A stretch of 40,338 nt of DNA, taken from NCBI GenBank assembly GCA_910587465.1, contig CAJUMS010000022.1, positions 1 to 40,338 of the forward strand, written 5' to 3'. This DNA comes from an uncultured Oscillospiraceae bacterium (GTDB lineage Bacteria; Bacillota; Clostridia; Oscillospirales; Ruminococcaceae). A program made the position numbers and the translations under genes. Under the pieces are notes generated by a model, which worked only from the letters and a program-made list of their open reading frames with translations, made no database searches and had not been told where the DNA came from. How positions within the stretch are numbered: position 1 is the stretch's first letter; every line of letters begins with the position of its first letter. Positions 7,641-15,026 of this stretch are shown here, in pieces.

Positions 7641-9095
7641 ATGAGAACATACAGATTTGATCAAAACAGCTCCCCTTTGCTGGACGCGATGAACGAGTAT
7701 CAGACCAATCGCGTGGTGAAGTTCGACGTGCCGGGGCACAAGGGCGGGCGCGGAAATAAAGCGCTCTCCGACTTTCTTGGTGAGAGCTGTCTAAAAAATG
7801 ACGTGAATTCAATGAAGCCTCTTGATAACCTCTGTCACCCCGTTTCCGTTATTAGAGAAGCGCAGGAGCTGGCGGCGGACGCTTTCGGCGCGGAAAACGC
7901 GTTCTTTATCGTGAACGGCGCGACTGGTGCGGTGCAGGCTATGGTGATGAGCGTGTGCAAGTCGGGCGAGAAGATAATTCTTCCTAGGAACGTTCACCGC
8001 AGCGCTATCAACGCGCTTGTGGTGTGCGGAGCTGTGCCCGTTTACGTTAACCCGGGGATAAATAAGGAGCTTGGAATACCGCTTGGAATGACTGCGGGCG
8101 AGGTTGAGCAGGCAATTCTTGAAAACCCTGACGCTAAGGCGGTTCTGGTGAATAATCCCACCTATTACGGTATATGTTCGGATTTGAGGCGTATCGTCGA
8201 GATCGCGCATAAGCACGGGCTTATGGTGCTGTGCGATGAGGCTCACGGAACGCATTTCTATTTCGGCGATGGCTTGCCCGAGAACGGAATGGCGGTGGGC
8301 GCGGATATGGCGGCGGTGTCCGTTCACAAGACGGGCGGCTCGCTCACGCAGAGCGCTATGCTGCTAATGGGGAAGGGCGTGAATGCTGATTATGTCCGCC
8401 AGGTCATAAACCTTACGCAAACCACCTCGGCAAGCTATCTGTTAATGGTATCGCTCGACTTAGCGCGGCAGAACCTCGCGCTGCACGGTCGGGAATTTTA
8501 CGCGAAAACCGTGGAGTTCGCCGAATACGCGCGCAAGGAGATAAACGCTCTCGGCGGCTATTACGCGTTCGGCGAGGAGCTTTGCAACGGACGGGATTTC
8601 TTCGCGTTTGACAAGACCAAGCTCTCGGTGCATACGCGCGCTATGGGCTTGGCGGGGATAGAAGTGTACGATCTGCTCCGCGACGAGTACGATATTCAGA
8701 TAGAATTCGGCGATATCGGCAACATTCTCGCGATAATCACAGGCGGCGACAGGGCTCTTGAAATTGAGCGGCTGGTGTCGGCGCTCTCGGAGATAAAGCG
8801 GCTGTACGGACGTTCTCCCGTGGGGCTGTACGACCACGAATATATTAACCCGAACGTTGTGCTCCCTCCGCAGACGGCTTTCTATGCGGAGAACGTTCCG
8901 CTGCCGATAGCGGAAACGGCGGGGCGCATAGCTGCGGAGTTTGTGATGTGCTATCCGCCGGGTATTCCTATTTTAGCCCCGGGAGAGCGGATTACAAAGG
9001 ATATTCTCGATTACATAGCCTACGCAAAGGAAAAGGGGTGCAGTCTTACAGGCTGTCGCGATATGAACGTGGAAAGCCTTATGGTCGTTAAATAA
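7641..9095 (+). CDS. Orn/Lys/Arg decarboxylase, SpeA-like
   Basis: A 484-aa fold-type I PLP decarboxylase close in layout to Bacillus SpeA/YaaO. It supplies the diamine (or agmatine) for polyamine synthesis. Visible: PGHKGG (31-36), the DVNSMKPLDNL segment, ILPRNVHRSA, DEAHG (199-203) with the PLP-binding Asp, the Schiff-base lysine K230 in SVHKTGGSLTQ, and a C-terminal Orn/Lys/Arg decarboxylase domain with YPPGIPILAPGE. Substrate (arginine, lysine or ornithine) cannot be decided from sequence. If it is arginine, the ureohydrolase or agmatine deiminase needed to reach putrescine is not in this window. It starts two bases after the speD stop with a weak ribosome binding site, so translation is probably coupled to speD. 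Confidence 0.9.
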   Translation: MRTYRFDQNSSPLLDAMNEYQTNRVVKFDVPGHKGGRGNKALSDFLGESCLKNDVNSMKPLDNLCHPVSVIREAQELAADAFGAENAFFIVNGATGAVQAMVMSVCKSGEKIILPRNVHRSAINALVVCGAVPVYVNPGINKELGIPLGMTAGEVEQAILENPDAKAVLVNNPTYYGICSDLRRIVEIAHKHGLMVLCDEAHGTHFYFGDGLPENGMAVGADMAAVSVHKTGGSLTQSAMLLMGKGVNADYVRQVINLTQTTSASYLLMVSLDLARQNLALHGREFYAKTVEFAEYARKEINALGGYYAFGEELCNGRDFFAFDKTKLSVHTRAMGLAGIEVYDLLRDEYDIQIEFGDIGNILAIITGGDRALEIERLVSALSEIKRLYGRSPVGLYDHEYINPNVVLPPQTAFYAENVPLPIAETAGRIAAEFVMCYPPGIPILAPGERITKDILDYIAYAKEKGCSLTGCRDMNVESLMVVK

Positions 9096-9110
9096 TTTGT
9101 GGAGGAACGT

Positions 9111-9302
9111 ATGAATAACTTTTGGTCGTGATTCATCAAAAGATTTTTTGAGAAGATGTTAGCGGGCGGGATAGGTGTTATTATCGCCGCGGTCTATTGT
9201 TTGATACGGGGACTGCCGCACCTCGGAATACCGTTTTTGATTTTCGGTCTTGTGTGCGTTGCCGGCGGCACTGTTTATAAAATAACTAATAGAAAGCGGT
9301 GA
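9111..9302 (+). pseudogene. Small membrane protein gene with in-frame TGA
   Basis: An excellent GGAGG ribosome binding site precedes ATG 9111, but the frame stops after six codons (MNNFWS) at TGA 9129-9131. The same frame then runs on without interruption to TGA 9300-9302, coding for a convincing small membrane protein: FIKRFFEKMLAGG, two hydrophobic stretches (IGVIIAAVYCLI and LGIPFLIFGLVCVAGG) and a basic end (YKITNRKR). Without the stop the product would be about 63 aa. A start at ATG 9156 would give 48 aa but lacks a proper ribosome binding site. Function unknown. It sits in the polyamine operon between the decarboxylase and another membrane-protein gene that is also interrupted. Confidence 0.6.
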
Positions 9303-9381
9303 CGTTCCCCTAACGGACAAACGGTGAGAACTGCCAACGGTATGCGGGATATGAATGTTGAGCGTTCGGAGGTCGTCGAGT

Positions 9382-9975
9382 ATGGGGAGAAAAAATTCCT
9401 CACGCACCCAAAAGCGTAATTACAAGCGGAAAATGCGCGAATATAACAAGCGTTCGCGGCTGTTCAACGGCAACGTCCGCAGCCCCGGCGAATTTATATT
9501 TATCTGGGCGCTGATATTGGCGTACATAGTCGGAATGTGGATATTCGTGATAAATCTTGGGCTGAACAAGCGCGACTATGTACAAGCCGAGCTTGTTTAC
9601 GAGGGTTCTTACCGCAAGGAGGACAGCATAGTGCTGACCCTTTCGGGAGAGGAATACAAGGCCTGGGCGTCGCTGTGCGATCTTGACGGTATATACGCGC
9701 TGAAAGGCGGCGAGCGGCTTTCGGTCATAACCGCTAAGTAAAAGGTTATAAGTATCAAGTATTATGATAAAGTGCTGCTGGCGCTCGAGGACTGTGAACG
9801 TGACGATGCGGAGGGCAAGCAAACCGTGTCGATAATTTTCGGCATATTCGCGGCGGTGTGTGCGGCTTTTGTGGCGGTGTCGGTATGGGTGATGTACAAC
9901 GCGCACAGGCTGCCGAAGTGGCTCGTCAAGGCTTTCGTTAAGACCGGCTATCTTACGCGACCGCGTAGGAAGTGA
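9382..9975 (+). pseudogene. Two-TM membrane protein gene split by in-frame TAA
   Basis: The first part (9382-9741, 119 codons) starts at an ATG with GGAGG nine bases upstream. It gives a very basic N-terminus (MGRKNSSRTQKRNYKRK), one membrane helix (FIFIWALILAYIVGMWIFVI) and an outside domain ending ..GGERLSVITAK before TAA 9739-9741. The same frame continues as KVISIKYYDKVLLALEDCERD, a second helix (VSIIFGIFAAVCAAFVAVSVW) and a basic tail (TRPRRK) to the stop at 9973-9975. This reads as one protein of about 197 aa with helix, external domain, helix. The second half could start at GTG 9772 but has no ribosome binding site. Family unknown. The single nonsense codon may be mutation, sequencing error or programmed read-through. 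Confidence 0.65.
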
Positions 9976-9982
9976 GGAAAAA

Positions 9983-10438
9983 ATGGAGAATGACTACGAC
10001 AAGCTTTGGGACGACTACTCAATAGAATTTTGCAAAAAGCTCGAATATAACTGCAATGGCGACTGGAAAATGCTTGATCCCGACGAGCAAGAGATCGCCG
10101 CGCTGTGGAAGTTGGTCATTGACATAAACAACGGCGGGTTCGAGCAGTTTTTCACTAATTGGGGTTACGAGTGCTATTGGTATGCCATGCGCGGAATTCA
10201 GCGTATTGGCTGCAAAAAGCTTCTCGAGTTGCTTCACAATACATATATGAACGTTTTTGAGAAATTCAGAACGGACAGCAGGCTGAAATATTACTCGGAT
10301 ATTTTTGAATATCTCACCGAGGATGATGAGGATATTCTTAGGGAAACCAACATCGAGTTTTGGGAAACCGAGGGCGCGGTTCTCTGTAAGACGGCGTATG
10401 AATTTTATCATAATGATATGAAAAAGGCGGCGAAATAA
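9983..10438 (+). CDS. DUF4375 (DMP19-like) protein
   Basis: A 151-aa acidic, tryptophan- and tyrosine-rich protein. The central NGGFEQFFTNWG followed by an alpha-helical segment (AMRGIQRIGCKKLLELLHNTY) is the hallmark of the DUF4375/DMP19 family. The Neisseria member DMP19 is a DNA-mimic protein; whether this one mimics DNA is unknown, and many homologues behave as small accessory or immunity-like genes. Soluble; no catalytic motif visible. The stop codon overlaps the spermidine-synthase ATG by one base (TAATG), so it is firmly inside the operon. Start ATG 9983 follows AGGAAAAA. Confidence 0.8.
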   Translation: MENDYDKLWDDYSIEFCKKLEYNCNGDWKMLDPDEQEIAALWKLVIDINNGGFEQFFTNWGYECYWYAMRGIQRIGCKKLLELLHNTYMNVFEKFRTDSRLKYYSDIFEYLTEDDEDILRETNIEFWETEGAVLCKTAYEFYHNDMKKAAK

Positions 10439-11298
10439 TGGAGCTATGGTTCACCGAAAATCACACCGACAGCGTGAGGTTTTCGATAAAGATAAAGCGG
10501 CACTTGTTCTCGGAGCAGAGCGAGTTTCAGAAGATCGACGTACTTGAGAGCGAGGAATTCGGGCGTATGCTCGTGCTTGACGGTTATCTTATGCTTACCG
10601 AAAAGGACGAGTACATCTATCATGAGATGATAACGCACGTTCCGCTCTCGGTAAATCCCGATATAAAAAAAGTGCTCGTTATCGGCGGCGGCGACGGCGG
10701 CGCGGTCCGCGAACTTTGCAGGTTCAAAAATATTGAGCATATAGATATGGTGGAGATAGACAGGCGCGTTGTGGAGGTCTGCCGCGAGTATCTGCAAAAG
10801 ACCGCGTGCAGCCTCGACGATCCGAGAGTGCATTTGTATTACGAGGATGGCTTGAAATTCGTGCGAGGCGCGGAAAATGAGTACGATCTGATAATCGTCG
10901 ACAGCACAGACCCGTTCGGTCCGGGCGAGGGCTTGTTCACCAAGGAGTTCTACGGCAACTGCTACAAGGCGCTCAACGAGTGCGGTATTCTCGTCAATCA
11001 GCACGAGAGCACGTTCTACAACGAATACGCAAAGGCAATGAAGCGCGCTCACAGCCGAATAAAGAGCTTTTTCCCGATAGCGCTTGTATATCAGGCGCAT
11101 ATCCCGACATATCCGAGCGGACACTGGCTGTTCGGATTTGCGTCGAAGAAATTTCATCCCGTAAATGATCAGAACGCGGAATGGTGGCTGGCGCAGGGCT
11201 TGAAAACCGGATACTATAACAGATTTGTCCACAGCGGCTGCTTTGCGCTTCCGCAGAACGTGCGTGATGTTTTGAGAGAAACGGGAGCGGAAAAATGA
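10438..11298 (+). CDS. speE: Spermidine synthase (polyamine aminopropyltransferase)
   Basis: A 286-aa aminopropyltransferase that moves the aminopropyl group from decarboxylated AdoMet to a diamine. Visible: an N-terminal beta domain ending LDGYLMLTEKDEYIYHEM (gatekeeping segment), the cofactor loop GGGDGG (83-88), MVEID (104-108), and catalytic DSTDPFGPG (155-163) with the aspartates that deprotonate the acceptor amine. The length fits bacterial SpeE. It pairs with speD upstream. The TGA overlaps the ATG of the following interrupted gene (ATGA). Acceptor specificity (putrescine, cadaverine or agmatine) is not resolvable from sequence and should follow the product of the PLP decarboxylase in the operon. 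Confidence 0.94.
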   Translation: MELWFTENHTDSVRFSIKIKRHLFSEQSEFQKIDVLESEEFGRMLVLDGYLMLTEKDEYIYHEMITHVPLSVNPDIKKVLVIGGGDGGAVRELCRFKNIEHIDMVEIDRRVVEVCREYLQKTACSLDDPRVHLYYEDGLKFVRGAENEYDLIIVDSTDPFGPGEGLFTKEFYGNCYKALNECGILVNQHESTFYNEYAKAMKRAHSRIKSFFPIALVYQAHIPTYPSGHWLFGFASKKFHPVNDQNAEWWLAQGLKTGYYNRFVHSGCFALPQNVRDVLRETGAEK

Positions 11299-11927
11299 AA
11301 AAAACGGTTGCTTAAATTATAACGGCGGTGGTGTTTGCAGGGTGGACATTGTACAATCTTATCACCGGTATTGCGGGGTTGTCAAAGAGCGGTATGTCAC
11401 AGCTTTCGAGTTCCGCGGAGGCGGGTGCGCGATGCGAGGTATCTGTATATCTGGCAATGGAGGTCTACGAGATCGAGCACAGACTGAACGGTCTGATACC
11501 GACCGGCAGTGAGCATTTCTACTTTGCCGCCGCCGAGGATGGAGCAATACCGTTGCTTATAAAGGCAAGCCCGTCGTGGTATAAAGAAAATTTCGACGAG
11601 TACGGATTGTCGAAGAACACGGTAACGATTATGTGCGAGGTCAGCAAGTTCGATTCCGACTCAAAATATAAGCTCGGCGAACTTAATCGCAATCTTTTAT
11701 CGCTTGGTGAGAGCGTGAGCACCGAAAAGTACCTGAACGCGAATTACCGTACGATGTACATATTCCGCATTGCCGCGGGCGCAGCGTCCATTGTAGCGTT
11801 CGCTGCAATAATTATGCTGCTGAAGCTCGGGGTGGAGTCGGGCGGTGCGGCTAAGGCGGCAATGATTTTTCTGATTGCGGCGGCGCTGTTCTGTTTGGCT
11901 GACCTTTTAGTTTTAGATCATTTATAA
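11295..11927 (+). pseudogene. Membrane protein gene with in-frame TAA at codon 7
   Basis: ATG 11295 overlaps the speE stop (ATGA), the usual sign of a coupled gene, and begins MKKTVA, followed by TAA at 11313-11315. The same frame then runs on as IITAVVFAGWTLYNLITG and remains open to 11927. Restored, the product is about 209 aa: an N-terminal anchor or signal helix, an external domain of about 130 residues, and two C-terminal helices (IFRIAAGAASIVAFAAIIMLL and AAMIFLIAAALFCLADLLVL). A rescue start at GTG 11328 would cut into the first helix. Family not recognised. The layout (helix, outside domain, helices) resembles that of the interrupted gene at 9382-9975. Confidence 0.6.
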
Positions 11928-12151
11928 TGTATTGGCGTTTTTTACGCGGGGCATTTATAACTTTATGAAACCCAAAAGCAAATTTCCAACTGTTATAAAG
12001 TTGCAACAAGAGTTTTCGCAGTCGCCTTCTTTGCGTTTCTTATTTTTTCACTCTACGCGCCTGGAATCGGCGGCAGCGGGGTTTAATACGGTTATCTGCG
12101 CGGTGTGCGCTGTAATATAGCTTTGGCTTTGATTTGAAAGGGGTTTGTATT

Positions 12152-12520
12152 ATGCTTATTGATTTTGACAAGATTGTTCATTCGACGATTGAGAACTTTC
12201 GCGGCGGCGAGAAAAACACGCGTATGGCAATGTATACCGATGACGTAAACCGTATTATGAAGGTAACTCTTCGCCCGGGCGCGTCGATAGGTCTGCACAG
12301 GCACACCACAAGCTCGGAGATTATTTTCGTTATCACGGGCAGCGGAGTTATGACATGCGACGGCGTTGAGGAGGAGCTGCGTTCGGGATTGTGTTCATAC
12401 TGCCCTATCGGCAGCGAGCATACGCTGCACAATTCGGGACAGGACGAGCTGGTGTTCTATGCGGTAGTGCCCGAGCACGACGTAGATTTTGAGGAGATCG
12501 ACGGGGAGGAAAAGGAATGA
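12152..12520 (+). CDS. Cupin domain protein
   Basis: A 122-aa single-domain cupin. The metal-binding motif 1 is clear: GLHRHTTSSEIIFVITGSG fits G(X)5HXH(X)3-4E(X)6G. Motif 2 is recognisable in YCPIGSEHTLHNSG, with its histidine. The substrate is unknown; small cupins may be isomerases, epimerases or binding proteins. The start at 12152 is chosen because AAGGGG lies 8 bases upstream; a frame extension of six codons to 12134 has no ribosome binding site. The TGA overlaps the next ATG (ATGA), tying it to the carboxyspermidine dehydrogenase gene. The 224-base gap before it (11928-12151) holds no convincing gene. Confidence 0.85.
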   Translation: MLIDFDKIVHSTIENFRGGEKNTRMAMYTDDVNRIMKVTLRPGASIGLHRHTTSSEIIFVITGSGVMTCDGVEEELRSGLCSYCPIGSEHTLHNSGQDELVFYAVVPEHDVDFEEIDGEEKE

Positions 12521-13719
12521 GCAAAGCATTAATTATAGGCGCAGGCGGTGTGGCAAGCGTCGTTATCGCGAAATGCTGCCGGAACAGCGAGGTTTTCACC
12601 GAAATTATGATAGCGAGCCGCACTAAATCCAAGTGCGACGCGTTCAAGGAGAAATTGCAGCCGACTACAAAGACGGTCATCTCGACCGCACAGGTAGACG
12701 CGGACAACGTTTCCGAGCTTGTTGCGCTTATCAAGAGCTATCAGCCCGAGATTGTCATCAACGTTGCGCTGCCGTATCAGGATCTGCATATCATGGACGC
12801 TTGTCTGGAGTGCAAGGTAGACTATCTTGACACCGCGAATTACGAGCCCGAGGACACCGCGAAGTTTGAGTATTCGTGGCAGTGGGCGTACCGTGAGCGC
12901 TTTGAAAAGGCTGGTATCACCGCTATTTTAGGCTGCGGCTTTGACCCGGGAGTAACGGGCGTATTCTCGGCGTATGCACAAAAGCACGAGTTCGATGAGA
13001 TAAATTACATTGATATTCTTGACTGCAACGGCGGCGACCACGGCTATCCGTTTGCGACCAACTTCAACCCCGAGATAAATATCCGCGAGGTATCGGCTAA
13101 AGGCTCCTTCATCGAGGACGGCAAATGGGTGGAGACCGAGCCTATGGAGATAAAGCGCTTTTATAACTTTAAGGACGTCGGCGAAAAGGATATGTATCTT
13201 CTACACCACGAGGAGCTTGAAAGCCTCGCGCTGAATATCAAGGGCATAAAGCGCATACGCTTCTTTATGACGTTCGGGCAGAGCTATCTTACGCACCTGA
13301 AATGCCTTGAAAACGTCGGAATGACCTCGATAAAGCCGATAATGTTCGAGGGTAAGGAGATCGTTCCGCTGCAATTTCTCAAAGCAGTATTGCCTGATCC
13401 GTCAACGCTGGGACCGCGTACTGTCGGAAAGACGAATATCGGCTGCATTTTCCGCGGCAAAAAGGACGGCAAGGACAAGAATTACTACCTGTTCAATATT
13501 TGCGATCATCAGGAGTGCTACAAGGAGGTCGGTTCGCAGGCCATCTCCTACACCACCGGCGTGCCCGCAATGATCGGCGCGGCTATGGTGCTGACGGGCG
13601 AGTGGAAAAAGCCGGGCGTTTTCAACGTTGAGGAGATGAACCCCGATCCGTTTATGGACGAACTGAATAAGTGGGGACTGCCGTGGCAGGAGGACAGAGA
13701 TCCTGTTTTGGTTGACTAA
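12517..13719 (+). CDS. Carboxy(nor)spermidine dehydrogenase
   Basis: A 400-aa member of the saccharopine-dehydrogenase-like (Lys9/CASDH) family. It condenses aspartate beta-semialdehyde with a diamine (putrescine or diaminopropane) and reduces the imine with NADPH to carboxyspermidine or carboxynorspermidine. Visible: the Rossmann loop IIGAGGVASVV (6-16), the VINVALPYQDLHIMDACLE segment, CKVDYLDTANYE, the glycine-rich GCGFDPGVTGVFSAYA, NGGDHGYPFATNFNPEINIRE, and the late GVPAMIGAAMVLTGEW. All match CASDH rather than true saccharopine dehydrogenase. nspC, its partner decarboxylase, lies about 2 kb downstream in the same operon. Normal length and intact motifs. Starts by ATGA overlap with the cupin gene. 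Confidence 0.92.
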   Translation: MSKALIIGAGGVASVVIAKCCRNSEVFTEIMIASRTKSKCDAFKEKLQPTTKTVISTAQVDADNVSELVALIKSYQPEIVINVALPYQDLHIMDACLECKVDYLDTANYEPEDTAKFEYSWQWAYRERFEKAGITAILGCGFDPGVTGVFSAYAQKHEFDEINYIDILDCNGGDHGYPFATNFNPEINIREVSAKGSFIEDGKWVETEPMEIKRFYNFKDVGEKDMYLLHHEELESLALNIKGIKRIRFFMTFGQSYLTHLKCLENVGMTSIKPIMFEGKEIVPLQFLKAVLPDPSTLGPRTVGKTNIGCIFRGKKDGKDKNYYLFNICDHQECYKEVGSQAISYTTGVPAMIGAAMVLTGEWKKPGVFNVEEMNPDPFMDELNKWGLPWQEDRDPVLVD

Positions 13720-13733
13720 TCGTGAGGCGAGAA

Positions 13734-14126
13734 ATGACGGAATGGGAATTTAAAACAAAGGCGGCTGGGCTGGTCAAATCCATTGTAAATAATATTGCCG
13801 CAAAAAAATACACCGAGCTTGCGTCTTTTGCCCGAATCGATCCGTCGTGGGTCAAACCGGGTCAAACACAGGAACAAGCATTTTCGGATTTCGGAGAATG
13901 GCTTGACGGACAGCTTTCTATGTGGGAAGAGGACGAGGAACGAAAGTTTGTTGTTGACGGGTTTGATGAATCGTGTTTAGACGATATAGAATTGGATGAG
14001 GATAACACCTCTTTTACTACCTATAACCCCACAAACTCCGGCGAAGAGTTGGATATTTGGTTTGAGATCAAATTCGGTTTGGATGAGAACGGGCAAATAA
14101 CGGCAACGTTTAATGTGAATTGTTAA
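13734..14126 (+). CDS. Small acidic hypothetical protein
   Basis: A 130-aa protein: an N-terminal helix (LVKSIVNNIAAKKYTEL), a Trp/Glu-rich centre (GEWLDGQLSMWEEDEERK) and a beta-rich acidic C-terminus ending FGLDENGQITATFNVNC. Soluble, no cysteine motif. It resembles small proteins seen among Clostridial immunity/accessory genes, but I do not recognise a named family with confidence. The ATG at 13734 follows GAGGCGAG; a GTG at 13722 in frame is the alternative start. Inside the operon, 14 bases after the dehydrogenase gene. Confidence 0.65.
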   Translation: MTEWEFKTKAAGLVKSIVNNIAAKKYTELASFARIDPSWVKPGQTQEQAFSDFGEWLDGQLSMWEEDEERKFVVDGFDESCLDDIELDEDNTSFTTYNPTNSGEELDIWFEIKFGLDENGQITATFNVNC

Positions 14127-14152
14127 TTCGCTACGAAGGGAGACGCAAGTCA

Positions 14153-14650
14153 ATGATCGAGCCAAATATCGAAGATTATATTCTCAATGAATTATCGGCG
14201 GACGACCGCGATATAGCGTTGGACTTTATCAACTATCTTAAGTACAACTATCTCACATTTTATAAGGATAACTGTGAATGTTGGAAAAACAAAATATAAT
14301 ATTGGGTAAAGTGCGGCGACAAATGCGTCTGCTTTATCGCGATAAACGATCCCGATGAAAAGGATAACCGCTGGACAGTCTGGTCTGACGATATGGAGCT
14401 TCCCGATAAATATCCGGTCAGCGGCAGTATCAAGGAAAGTGCTTGGCGGCACATAGATCACTGCGGTAGTTGCGGATCATGCGGCGGCGGACGGCGAAAG
14501 ACAGTTTTCGGAAAGGTATTTGAGAATGTGTGCGGCTGTACGTTCAGGGTCGATAATCCTGATCATGATGATATGGCATTTTTAAAAGTAATGGTGGATA
14601 TCGGGATAAAAGAAATGCACGGCTTGAATAACTTGGAGGTGACCGAATGA
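14153..14650 (+). pseudogene. Cys-rich conserved Clostridial protein, in-frame TAA
   Basis: ATG 14153 has AAGGGAG nine bases upstream. It reads MIEPNIEDYILNELSADDRD.., stops at TAA 14297-14299 (codon 49), and then continues in the same frame as YWVKCGDKCVCFIAIND.., then HIDHCGSCGSCGGG.. and on to TGA 14648-14650. From memory, intact relatives in Clostridia have a tyrosine at the stop position within a ..KLYW.. motif, so a Tyr codon to TAA change is the simplest explanation. The CGSCGSC cluster suggests metal binding. The end overlaps the DUF3795 ATG (ATGA). The C-terminal 85 codons could restart at ATG 14393 without a good ribosome binding site. Confidence 0.7.
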
Positions 14651-15021
14651 AAAGAGAGCTTGGAATAGCGCGGTGCGGTCTGGCTTGCTGTCTATGCTCC
14701 GAAAACGGGAAATGCAACGGCTGCGCCTCAGGCGAATGTCCCGATAAGGATTGGTGCGAAAATCTGAAATGCTCACGCGAAAAGGGAATATCGAATTGCT
14801 TTTTGTGTGAAAACGACTGCAAAAAGGGGCTTTTGTCTAAGATAAAGCCATACGGATTCACGCTGTTTGTAAAACGCTATGGTGTTGAAGCTCTGCTTGA
14901 CTGCCTTGAAAGGAACGAAAAAAGCGGTGTGGTCTATCACCGCGATGGGATAAACGGCGATTATGACGATTTTGATAACGTTGAAGAGCTTATCGATTTT
15001 ATAAAAAAAGGAGAAAGGTGA
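14647..15021 (+). CDS. DUF3795 cysteine-rich protein
   Basis: A 124-aa protein whose N-terminal half carries many cysteines in DUF3795 style: GIARCGLACCLCSENGKCNGC, then CPDKDWCENLKC and NCFLCENDCKKG. Such spacing suggests metal (Zn or Fe-S) binding, which is family inference only. The C-terminal half is helical with an acidic patch (DYDDFDNVEELIDFIKKG). Function of the family is unknown. It is translationally coupled to the upstream Cys-rich gene by an ATGA overlap; both encode cysteine-rich products, which may reflect a shared role. Confidence 0.85.
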   Translation: MKRELGIARCGLACCLCSENGKCNGCASGECPDKDWCENLKCSREKGISNCFLCENDCKKGLLSKIKPYGFTLFVKRYGVEALLDCLERNEKSGVVYHRDGINGDYDDFDNVEELIDFIKKGER

Positions 15022-15026
15022 CTTAG

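Noticed and set aside
9129..9131. TGA as a selenocysteine codon
   Set aside because: The position lies in a short cytoplasmic segment of a small membrane protein, with only a weak A/T hairpin downstream, and three sister stops nearby are TAA, which cannot encode selenocysteine.
11932..12120. Short open frame between the interrupted membrane gene and the cupin
   Set aside because: No ribosome binding site and no coherent composition; other frames of this gap give hydrophobic fragments but also stops. I see no supportable gene in 11928-12151.
9111..14650. General stop-codon reassignment
   Set aside because: Both TAA and TGA end many intact genes in the same window (for example murE with TAA, rsmH with TAA, speE with TGA), so neither is reassigned globally.
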